Positions 1 through 5,273 of a stretch of 7,725 bases of DNA are shown piece after piece. The translations under genes and the position numbers were made by a program. Location of the stretch: contig WQTN01000097.1 of NCBI GenBank assembly GCA_009786295.1, positions 1 to 7,725 on the forward strand, read 5' to 3'. Source of the DNA: Methanomassiliicoccaceae archaeon (GTDB lineage Archaea; Thermoplasmatota; Thermoplasmata; Methanomassiliicoccales; Methanomethylophilaceae). Position 1 is the first letter of the stretch. Each line of letters starts with the position of its first letter. Below the pieces are notes generated by a model. That model saw only the letters and a list, made by a program, of their open reading frames with translations, was not told where the DNA came from and ran no database searches.

Positions 1-1
1 G

Positions 2-1081
2 GGCAAGGCGGTCCTCACCATAACCGGAGGATCGGACGGTACCACGACAGTGGCAATACCGACCCTGACCGCGGTCGTTGTCCCGGGAGTCCTGACAACG
101 TTCACGGTGAACCTGAATGACCCTGTGACCCTGACCGCAGTGCCAGATGCCACATACGCTTTCCTGGGCTGGTATATTGATTTCTCCGGAACGGCCCCAT
201 CGCTGAATGTTGTGATGGATGCAAATAAGGCGACATATTCAAGCTTCGGTATTCCATATATTCCGCCGGTGGTAATTGAATACCAAATAACCGCAACATC
301 CGACGGTATGGCGACAATATCGCCGAAAGGGACAATAAAGGTAGAGGGAGGATCCGACAAAACGTTCTACTTCTCAGCTGCAGAAGGATATCACGTACTG
401 TCTGTGGTGGTGGACGGCACATCTCTTGCCGCAGGTCAGGTTGATTTAGGCTACTACATCTTCACAGATGTGAGGGCCAACCACACCATATATGTGAATA
501 GCGCGATCGGCCCGAGAACGATCATCACGCTGAACATCACAGTCGAGGAAGGGAGAGGATATGAAGAGTACAGTATCAACGGATCATCATTTGTTAGATA
601 TGTATCGTCGGTGTCTGTCCCGGAGCATGCCAGTGTTGTGGTCAGAGCATATGCAGGAGAAGGTTATGACTTCGTCAGATGGGAGACTCCAGCTACGCAG
701 ACATCGTCAACAATATCATTCGGTGATGTCAAATCTTCTCTGGACCTGCACGTATACTTCAACAAGGAAGACAACGGAACCTTGTGGTGGATCATCGCAC
801 TCATACTGCTGCTGGTACTGATAGGCCTGCTGATATGGTTCCTGTTCTACAGGAGGAGGTATGACGTGATCAAAGTGTCATCATCCGCTTCTATAATAGG
901 CAAGGACAGAGTACGCAGGAAAGCGAAATACATTTTCACTGTAGAGGGAGGATATGCGGGAACGATATCATACCGCATTGGAGAGGACGGACAGTGGAAG
1001 ATATTGACCTCCGGACCCGATGGTCAGTACATCATACCTAAAGAGGATGTGGTGGACACAATAACGATCGAGGTTCGTTGA
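2..1081 (+). CDS. Adhesin-like surface protein with beta-repeats and one C-terminal membrane span (5' end missing)
   Basis: The reading frame is open from base 2, so the gene begins outside the window; 359 residues are visible. Residues 1 to about 80 and about 93-168 resemble the small beta-rich repeats of archaeal and bacterial surface proteins (FLGWY in the first; VEGGSDKTFYFSAAEGY, VVVDG and the HTIYV ending in the second). A third, more diverged unit covers about 173-253 and contains GEGYDFVRWE. A hydrophobic helix (about 261-283, WWIIALILLLVLIGLLIWF) is followed by RRR, a stop-transfer signal, so the repeats should lie outside the cell. The remaining 75 or so residues would be cytoplasmic and look beta-rich (YIFTVEGGYAGTISYRIG). 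No sortase-type motif is seen. A role in adhesion or cell-surface structure is inferred from repeat type and topology; the ligand is unknown. A hairpin and T-rich tract follow the stop. Confidence 0.8.
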   Translation, partial: GKAVLTITGGSDGTTTVAIPTLTAVVVPGVLTTFTVNLNDPVTLTAVPDATYAFLGWYIDFSGTAPSLNVVMDANKATYSSFGIPYIPPVVIEYQITATSDGMATISPKGTIKVEGGSDKTFYFSAAEGYHVLSVVVDGTSLAAGQVDLGYYIFTDVRANHTIYVNSAIGPRTIITLNITVEEGRGYEEYSINGSSFVRYVSSVSVPEHASVVVRAYAGEGYDFVRWETPATQTSSTISFGDVKSSLDLHVYFNKEDNGTLWWIIALILLLVLIGLLIWFLFYRRRYDVIKVSSSASIIGKDRVRRKAKYIFTVEGGYAGTISYRIGEDGQWKILTSGPDGQYIIPKEDVVDTITIEVR

Positions 1082-1106
1082 CCTGACCACTGTTTCCCAC
1101 AAACCA

Positions 1107-1161
1107 TCAAAAAAGGTCTCTTATTTTTTGAGACCATGAAACCTTTTACCAGTTTTTATTT
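1107..1161 (+). terminator. Hairpin plus T-rich terminator after the surface-protein gene
   Basis: GGTCTC (1115-1120) pairs with GAGACC (1130-1135) around a T-rich loop. TCAAAAAA (1107-1114) can instead pair with TTTTTTGA (1124-1131), so the two hairpins exclude each other. A further T-rich tract, TTTTTATTT (1153-1161), follows. Archaeal termination depends mainly on T-tracts, so the tract may matter more than the stems. Confidence 0.6.
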
Positions 1162-1195
1162 AGCACTCTTACCCTTAAACGCCCTGTCGTGGCAT

Positions 1196-1228
1196 CAGCT
1201 GCAGGTTCCGCCGTTTCCAGCTGCAGGT
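1196..1228. repeat. Two copies of CAGCTGCAGGT, 22 bp apart, upstream of mtxX
   Basis: The identical 11-mer occurs at 1196-1206 and 1218-1228. It contains two overlapping palindromes, CAGCTG and CTGCAG. The 22-bp period is about two helical turns and places both copies on one face of DNA, some 50-80 bp upstream of the proposed TATA-like box of mtxX. A regulator-binding site is possible, but no binding protein can be named. Confidence 0.35.
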
Positions 1229-1278
1229 GTGTATTCTTATCGTAACAGAACAAGACCAGTGCCCGGACATCACAAACC

Positions 1279-1286
1279 CTTAATAC
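1279..1286 (+). promoter_or_regulatory. Candidate TATA-like box for the mtxX-queDCE operon
   Basis: CTTAATAC is centred about 26 bp before the mtxX ATG, the spacing expected between an archaeal TATA box and its transcription start. No Shine-Dalgarno sequence precedes the ATG, so a leaderless transcript starting at or near 1308 is the simplest reading. Confidence 0.4.
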
Positions 1287-1307
1287 GCCCGATATAATGA
1301 ACACCTG

Positions 1308-2057
1308 ATGTTCGTAGTAAAGGACTTTCTGCATACCGACCTTCCCGATGTCCGTGTCGGCATCGGCAGCGTCGCCGACTCCGTGCGCGTGGAGAGCAGC
1401 GTCCGCGCGCTGAATAAGGAAAGCGTGAAGATATACCACGATCCGAAAAAGCTCGTGGACGACCTCTTCTCCGGAAAGATAGACGCAGCGGTCAGAGGAG
1501 ACATGGCGTCCTCCGAACTCCTTCAAATCCTGAAGGAAAGGGCGGGAGTCAAGGAATTGGAAAGGGTTGTCATCATGGAGCCTAAGAATAGCCGTGCGTT
1601 CTTCATGGCGCCCGTCGGCATAGACGAAGGGTTGACCGTTGAGGAGAAGTACAAGCTCGCCGTCAATTCGATAAAACTCATGAAGAGCATGGGCGCAGGG
1701 ACGAAGATAGCGGTGATGTCCGGAGGCAGGAAAGGCGACAAAGGCAGGAATAAAGCCGTCGACAAATCCATTGACGACGCGGAAAGACTGGTGTTAATGC
1801 TTCTGAAGGAAAAGTACGACGCGTACCATGCGGAGATACTGATCGAATCCGCCGTGGAAGAGGCGGACCTGATAATCGCGCCGGACGGAGTGACCGGCAA
1901 CCTGATCTTCAGGACCCTGCATTTCATCGGGGACGCCTTAGCCTTGGGCGCGCCCGTGCTGAACATAGGCAAGGTCTTTGTGGACACGTCCAGGGTAAAG
2001 ACCGACTACATGGACTCGATAATACTCGCAATGAGGCTGGCCGAGGGAAAAAGATGA
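1308..2057 (+). CDS. mtxX: Methanogenesis marker protein 4 (MtxX family)
   Basis: The 249-residue protein matches the MtxX / methanogenesis marker 4 family, found in methanogens and related to the phosphate acetyl/butyryl-transferase fold. Recognisable stretches are VRVGIGSVADSVR near the N terminus, DAAVRGDMAS (about 59-68), the central IAVMSGGRKGDKGRN, and APDGVTGNLIFRTLHFIGD followed by GAPVLNIGKVFVDTSR near the C terminus. The length is as expected. MtxX was named from a putative methyltransferase gene cluster, but its reaction is not established; the fold suggests an acyl- or phosphate-bearing ligand. No signal peptide or membrane segment is seen, so it is probably cytosolic. It is the first gene of a compact operon: its stop overlaps the queD start by 4 bp (ATGA), implying translational coupling. 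The ATG start has no ribosome-binding site but sits about 26 bp from a TATA-like box, consistent with leaderless initiation. Confidence 0.85.
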   Translation: MFVVKDFLHTDLPDVRVGIGSVADSVRVESSVRALNKESVKIYHDPKKLVDDLFSGKIDAAVRGDMASSELLQILKERAGVKELERVVIMEPKNSRAFFMAPVGIDEGLTVEEKYKLAVNSIKLMKSMGAGTKIAVMSGGRKGDKGRNKAVDKSIDDAERLVLMLLKEKYDAYHAEILIESAVEEADLIIAPDGVTGNLIFRTLHFIGDALALGAPVLNIGKVFVDTSRVKTDYMDSIILAMRLAEGKR

Positions 2058-2527
2058 AGATAGAGATAGACGGAGGCCATACGGGGATAACGTTCTCGTC
2101 CTGCCACTTCATACCGATGCACGATAAGTGTTCCAGGCTTCACGGCCACAGCTATATCGTGAGGATAAGCCTCGAAGGCGAATTGGACGACAGAGGCATG
2201 GTAATGGATTTTGTCATCCTCAAAAAGAAGCTTAGGTCCATGGTATCGGAAATGGACCATATGGTCCTGCTGCCCGCAGGTTCTAAGATCGTCAAGATCG
2301 CTGAGAGGGAAGGATCGGTGGAAGTTACCTCCTGCGGCAAAAGATATGTGTTCCCTGCAGAGGATGTTCTGCTGCTGGACATCCCGACGACCACCGCGGA
2401 AGAGATGGCAAGGATGATGACCGAGAAGATAATCAGAGACATCGATTTCCCGAAGACGGTCAAGAGCGTGTCCATAGGGCTGGACGAAGAACGCGGACAG
2501 ACAGCGTGGTACACAAAGGTGTTATGA
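2054..2527 (+). CDS. queD: 6-carboxytetrahydropterin synthase (preQ0 pathway)
   Basis: QueD belongs to the 6-pyruvoyltetrahydropterin synthase family and converts dihydroneopterin triphosphate to 6-carboxytetrahydropterin, the substrate of QueE. The zinc-binding histidines are visible as H18, H30 and H32, with the probable catalytic cysteine C26. The C-x3-HGH arrangement (CSRLHGH) is the form associated with QueD rather than with folate or biopterin enzymes. MVMDF (about 54-58) and the DHMVLL stretch (about 73-78) are also typical, as is a glutamate-containing C-terminal segment (LDEERGQTAWY). At 157 residues it is slightly longer than many bacterial QueD proteins. The start overlaps the mtxX stop and the end overlaps the queC start, both as ATGA, so all three are probably translated from one transcript. 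In archaea the product feeds archaeosine rather than queuosine. Confidence 0.92.
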   Translation: MKIEIDGGHTGITFSSCHFIPMHDKCSRLHGHSYIVRISLEGELDDRGMVMDFVILKKKLRSMVSEMDHMVLLPAGSKIVKIAEREGSVEVTSCGKRYVFPAEDVLLLDIPTTTAEEMARMMTEKIIRDIDFPKTVKSVSIGLDEERGQTAWYTKVL

Positions 2528-3198
2528 TGCCGAAGGCGGTCGTACTCCTCTCCGGAGGGCTTGATTCCACGGTGACGCTGGCGATCGCGCTCAAAGATGG
2601 AATGGATGTCACCGCGCTCAGTTTCAGATACGGGCAGAGACACACAAAAGAATTGGATTCTGCCCGGGCCATCTGCGGGCATTACGGGATCAGCATAAGC
2701 ATTATTGACATAGATCTGTCGTCATTCAGGTCTGCGCTGACCGACAAGAGCATCGAGGTGCCCTCAGACAGAAAAGGAAAACTCGAAGAAGAGATACCGG
2801 TCACATATGTTCCGGCGAGGAACATCATTTTCCTCAGCATAGCCGCGGGCCTGTGTGAATCTATCGGCGCAGAAGCGATATACCTAGGGGCGAACGCAGT
2901 GGATTATTCAGGATACCCAGACTGCCGCCCGGAGTTCTTCAGGTCGTTCGGGGAAACGCTTGCCGCAGGCACCAAGGCCGGATTGGAAGGCAGGACAATC
3001 GAGATAAGAACGCCGATAATAGATCTTTCCAAAGCGGACATCGTGAAGAAAGGAAAGGAGCTCAGCGCCCCCCTGCATCTTACATGGTCATGCTACAAAG
3101 GCGGCGACAGAGCATGCGGCCATTGCGATTCCTGCAGGCTGAGACTCAAAGGATTTAGGGAAGCAGGGCATAAGGACGAAATACTCTATGAGGGGTAA
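2524..3198 (+). CDS. queC: 7-cyano-7-deazaguanine (preQ0) synthase
   Basis: QueC uses ATP and ammonia to convert 7-carboxy-7-deazaguanine to preQ0, the base inserted into archaeal tRNA on the way to archaeosine. The PP-loop ATPase signature SGGLDST lies at residues 10-16 and is followed by FRYGQRH (34-40). VPARN (96-100) and GANAVDYSGYPDCRPEF (122-138) are QueC hallmarks. The zinc site is complete: C190, C198, C201 and C204 in SCYKGGDRACGHCDSC. The 224-residue length is normal. I chose the ATG at 2524 because it gives the usual short N terminus before the PP-loop, overlaps the queD stop as ATGA, and has an AAAGGTG stretch just upstream. A GTG at 2506 in the same frame would add six residues inside queD and is unlikely. 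It overlaps or abuts queE downstream. Confidence 0.93.
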   Translation: MMPKAVVLLSGGLDSTVTLAIALKDGMDVTALSFRYGQRHTKELDSARAICGHYGISISIIDIDLSSFRSALTDKSIEVPSDRKGKLEEEIPVTYVPARNIIFLSIAAGLCESIGAEAIYLGANAVDYSGYPDCRPEFFRSFGETLAAGTKAGLEGRTIEIRTPIIDLSKADIVKKGKELSAPLHLTWSCYKGGDRACGHCDSCRLRLKGFREAGHKDEILYEG

Positions 3199-3199
3199 A

Positions 3200-3823
3200 A
3201 TGAAGATATGCGAGTATTTCAGGTCCATCCAGGGAGAAGGGCTGAAGATCGGCGTCCCGACATACTTCATAAGGACGGCCGGCTGCAACCTGAGGTGTGT
3301 GTGGTGCGATACCACTTATGCTCAGGAAGGCGGCAAGGAAACATCCGTTGATGAGATAATGGAGGCGGTGGACGATACCGAGAACGTATGCGTCACCGGA
3401 GGCGAACCGCTGCTCCAGGAGGATATGCCAGAGCTGATAGGGAGGCTGCTCGAGGCAGACAAGGAGATAGTGATCGAGACCAACGGTTCGGTGGACATCT
3501 CCAAGATACCGAAGGATGAGAGGATATGCATAAGCCTCGATGTAAAATGCCCGTCATCGGGAATGTCCGAGAGGAACCTTCTGTCGAATCTTGAGCACGT
3601 CGGTAAGAAAGACATGCTGAAGTTCGTGATAGGCGACAAGACCGACCTGAACTATGCCATACGTTTCATAAGAGAGAACAAGACCGATACGAATGTTGTT
3701 TTTTCCGCAGTAGGAGGCATGGACCTGCTTCTTATTGCGGAAGAGGTCGTCAACAGGAAATTGAACGTGAGGGTCCTGCCTCAGCTTCATAAGATAATAT
3801 GGGGCGACAAGAGGTCGGTCTGA
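3200..3823 (+). CDS. queE: 7-carboxy-7-deazaguanine synthase (radical SAM)
   Basis: QueE is a radical SAM enzyme that rearranges 6-carboxytetrahydropterin to 7-carboxy-7-deazaguanine. The cluster-binding CxxxCxxC motif is at C29, C33 and C36 (CNLRCVWCD), preceded by the family's SIQGEG (9-14). VTGGEP (65-70) and IETNGS (92-97) are SAM- and substrate-site motifs, and DVKCPSSG (104-111) is also characteristic. The length of 207 residues is normal for the archaeal form. The start at 3200 is preferred because GAGGGG lies at a good ribosome-binding distance (3190-3195); the ATG at 3188 would overlap queC by 11 bp and lacks such a site. Arginine codons are 10 AGR to 1 CGN and lysine codons 12 AAG to 3 AAA. 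The last 12 codons, stop included, form the left half of a repeat that recurs at 4911-4943. Confidence 0.93.
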   Translation: MKICEYFRSIQGEGLKIGVPTYFIRTAGCNLRCVWCDTTYAQEGGKETSVDEIMEAVDDTENVCVTGGEPLLQEDMPELIGRLLEADKEIVIETNGSVDISKIPKDERICISLDVKCPSSGMSERNLLSNLEHVGKKDMLKFVIGDKTDLNYAIRFIRENKTDTNVVFSAVGGMDLLLIAEEVVNRKLNVRVLPQLHKIIWGDKRSV

Positions 3824-3841
3824 CACTTGTCTCAGTTCATA
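3788..3841. repeat. Left copy of a diverged 54-bp direct repeat (queE end plus relic of the NifX-type gene end)
   Basis: This copy begins with the authentic queE C terminus HKIIWGDKRSV and stop. On the minus strand it then reads YELRQVSD, closely matching YELRKQMSD at the end of the NifX-type protein encoded at 4935-5273. That frame has no stop here (CGA where the right copy has TGA), so this is a relic. Against 4911-4964, I count 40 identical bases of 51 aligned, with one 3-bp gap in each copy. Both gaps fall in codon phase and most differences are synonymous or conservative. Confidence 0.7.
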
Positions 3842-3887
3842 CAGGTGTGCAAGACTGTCAAAAAACAATTGATCAATATGCGGAACT

Positions 3888-3899
3888 CAATAAAAATGA
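3888..3899 (+). promoter_or_regulatory. Candidate TATA-like box for the cupin-methyltransferase pair
   Basis: CAATAAAAATGA is AT-rich and centred about 43 bp before the cupin ATG. This would place the transcript start near 3919 and leave a short leader containing the strong ribosome-binding site AAGGAGGAA (3926-3934). A 10-bp palindrome, ATTGATCAAT (3868-3877), lies just upstream and could be a regulator site or chance. Confidence 0.35.
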
Positions 3900-3936
3900 T
3901 TAATCCCTATCGGCATCGGACAAAGAAGGAGGAAGC

Positions 3937-4263
3937 ATGACGGACAGCCATAAGGTCGTCTTTGACAATATCGAATGGATAAACGCCGGAATAGGTGTCA
4001 GGTACAAAGTACACATCCACGAGAACCAGCGCCTGCGCATTGTTGAATTCTCAGAAGGGTTCGTGGAGCCTGATTGGTGTCTCCATGGTCATGCCGGAAT
4101 GGTGCTTGAGGGGAGCTTCGGATTAGATTTCAACGGAAGAACGGAAAGATACAGCAAAGGCGACCTAATCTTCATTCCCGGTGGCGAGGCCGATAAGCAC
4201 AAGGCAGTCCTCCGCACGGGCGAAAAAGTGACTTTGCTGCTGTTCGAGATAATGGATGGATAA
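3937..4263 (+). CDS. Small single-domain cupin protein
   Basis: A 108-residue protein made almost entirely of one cupin beta-barrel. Cupin motif 1 appears around DWCLHGHAGMVLEG, with metal-ligand candidates H50, H52 and E58; motif 2 is GDLIFIPGGEADKH (75-88), with candidate ligand H88. The two motifs are close together, as in small AraC-type or sugar- or metabolite-binding cupins. No signal peptide, membrane span or DNA-binding domain is seen, so it is a cytosolic binding protein or small enzyme; substrate unknown. The start is well supported by AAGGAGGAA at 3926-3934. The stop lies within 10 bp of the methyltransferase start, so the two are co-transcribed and probably translationally coupled. 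Both lie between the 54-bp direct repeats. Confidence 0.85.
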   Translation: MTDSHKVVFDNIEWINAGIGVRYKVHIHENQRLRIVEFSEGFVEPDWCLHGHAGMVLEGSFGLDFNGRTERYSKGDLIFIPGGEADKHKAVLRTGEKVTLLLFEIMDG

Positions 4264-4264
4264 A

Positions 4265-4903
4265 ATGTCAGGCGCAAACCCATGGCGGGAATTTCCCCAT
4301 GACATATACGAAAAACACATGGGGCATGAGAAAGTGCAGCAGCTTCAAACGCTTTCCCGCATAACCGGTGACCAATTTGCGCTTGTTGCGAACATTCGAA
4401 GACCAACAGTCGCGCTTCTCGGAATAACCGACGGAAATGGGCTATGCAATATTCCGGCTGGGTGTTGCGAAACTATCATCGGCATGGACATCAATGAGGA
4501 ATATCTGAACATATGTCGCGAACGGCACAGCGCAATGTCGGAGCTCGTGCTTCACTCCATTGACCTGATGGCCGAAAAAGACCGTGCTGTTGAACTCCTG
4601 AAACCTGCTGACATTGTGATCGCGAATATGGTTGTGGAACATATACATCTTGACAACTTCGTGGAAATTGTCTGTAAACTGACGAAACCGATTGTTTCTG
4701 TCACTATTCAGTTCAACCCTGACGGATACACGGTCTCGCATTCTGGCTATGAGGCGGCGTTCGACGATATACTGCAGCATGGGCAGAATTGCGATGAAGT
4801 GTTGCTTATTGCCGCTATGCGCAATGCCGGATATGAGGCAGCAGACAAGAAGGAATATGTCCTGCCGAACGAAAAAGTGTTCGTCCGGCTCGATTTCAAA
4901 TGA
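4265..4903 (+). CDS. Class I SAM-dependent methyltransferase, substrate unknown
   Basis: About 212 residues with a Rossmann-type SAM-binding core. The N-terminal NPWREFPHDIYEKHM resembles a family of uncharacterised methyltransferases in gut bacteria and archaea (from memory). Motif I is a variant, LLGITDGNGL (51-60), lacking the classic GxGxG. The acidic residue for the SAM ribose is probably D75 in GMDINEEY. IANMVVEHI (119-127) fits motif IV, and IQFNPDGYTVSHSGY a substrate-side region. The start is uncertain: ATG at 4265 is 1 bp after the cupin stop, while an in-frame ATG at 4256 would overlap the cupin by 8 bp and add three residues. Arginine is CGN in 8 of 9 codons and lysine AAA in 8 of 10, opposite to queE, pointing to transfer. 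Cupin pairing suggests a shared small-molecule substrate, which is inference only. Confidence 0.85.
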   Translation: MSGANPWREFPHDIYEKHMGHEKVQQLQTLSRITGDQFALVANIRRPTVALLGITDGNGLCNIPAGCCETIIGMDINEEYLNICRERHSAMSELVLHSIDLMAEKDRAVELLKPADIVIANMVVEHIHLDNFVEIVCKLTKPIVSVTIQFNPDGYTVSHSGYEAAFDDILQHGQNCDEVLLIAAMRNAGYEAADKKEYVLPNEKVFVRLDFK

Positions 4904-4910
4904 AAATAGG

Positions 4911-4964
4911 CATAAAATAAGAGGAGGCAAACGGTCAGTCTGACATTTGTTTTCTCAATTCGTA
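4911..4964. repeat. Right copy of the 54-bp direct repeat (relic of queE end plus end of the NifX-type gene)
   Basis: Read on the plus strand, 4911-4943 encodes HKIRGGKRSV and a stop, aligning with the genuine QueE ending HKIIWGDKRSV. The K and R codons are AAA and CGG, like those in the methyltransferase and unlike queE. The rest of the copy is the intact minus-strand 3' end of the NifX-type gene. In this copy the queE-like stop (4941-4943) lies inside the NifX-type gene, whose own stop is 4935-4937, so the ancestral genes apparently converged with a 9-bp overlap. Confidence 0.7.
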
Positions 4965-5273
4965 TCTTCTTTTGAAATCCCTTATGCACTCTTCCACAGT
5001 GCCTTCCTCATCATAGGCCACATGTATCCCGGCTTTGTTCAGGATATCCAGGCCGTGGGAGCCGATGCCGCCTGTGATCACTGCGTCCACGCCCAGTCCG
5101 ACGATCGCGTCGGCCACCTTCATCCCTGCGCCCATGGAATCCGCATATTCGTTGACCACCACCTGGTAGTCGAGAGTGTCCATGTCCACGATCAAAAAGA
5201 ACGGAGCGTGGCCGAAATCGTCCGCAACGTAGGATTCGAGGGAATCTCCTTCGGCAATGACGCCGATCCTCAT
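4935..5273 (-). CDS. NifX/NifB-type dinitrogenase iron-molybdenum cofactor-family protein
   Basis: A 112-residue single-domain protein of the NifX/NafY family (COG1433-like). The N terminus MRIGVIAEGD, the FGHAPFFLIVD stretch (about 20-30) and the C-terminal VDAVITGGIGSHGLDILNKAGI are typical. Family members bind or carry Fe-S or Fe-Mo type clusters. In organisms without nitrogenase, as may be the case here, their target is generally unknown. Its start overlaps the stop of the Mrp ATPase gene by 4 bp (ATGA), so the two are translationally coupled, and a functional partnership in metal-cluster handling is likely. No nif genes are in the window. The last codons (YELRKQMSD) are duplicated as a relic downstream of queE. 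It converges on the methyltransferase gene with only 31 bp between the stops. Confidence 0.88.
   Translation of the reverse strand: MRIGVIAEGDSLESYVADDFGHAPFFLIVDMDTLDYQVVVNEYADSMGAGMKVADAIVGLGVDAVITGGIGSHGLDILNKAGIHVAYDEEGTVEECIRDFKRRYELRKQMSD

Larger units (their letters stand above)
3842..4910. other. Putative acquired two-gene cassette between the direct repeats
   Basis: The segment holds only the cupin and methyltransferase genes plus a 95-bp upstream non-coding stretch. It is bounded by diverged direct repeats made from the queE/NifX-type gene junction. The methyltransferase uses arginine CGN in 8 of 9 cases and lysine AAA in 8 of 10, whereas neighbouring queE uses CGN in 1 of 11 and AAA in 3 of 15. 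No integrase, transposase or terminal inverted repeat is visible. Site-specific or homologous insertion is inferred; the mechanism is unknown. Confidence 0.45.

Noticed and set aside
1146..1526. Minus-strand ORF of 126 codons spanning the mtxX upstream region
   Set aside because: Most of it is antisense to mtxX, it has no recognisable domain, and the plus-strand gene matches a known family.
3823..3848. Hairpin after queE (ACACTTGT with ACAGGTGT)
   Set aside because: The 8-bp stem includes a wobble pair, no T-tract follows, and the sequence is already explained as the gene-end repeat.
3554..3868. Minus-strand ORF of 104 codons across the queE end
   Set aside because: Only its YELRQVSD segment is meaningful, as a relic of the NifX-type gene end; the rest is antisense to queE or intergenic.
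4442..4930. Minus-strand ORF of 162 codons opposite the methyltransferase
   Set aside because: No domain is recognisable and the plus-strand frame carries methyltransferase motifs.
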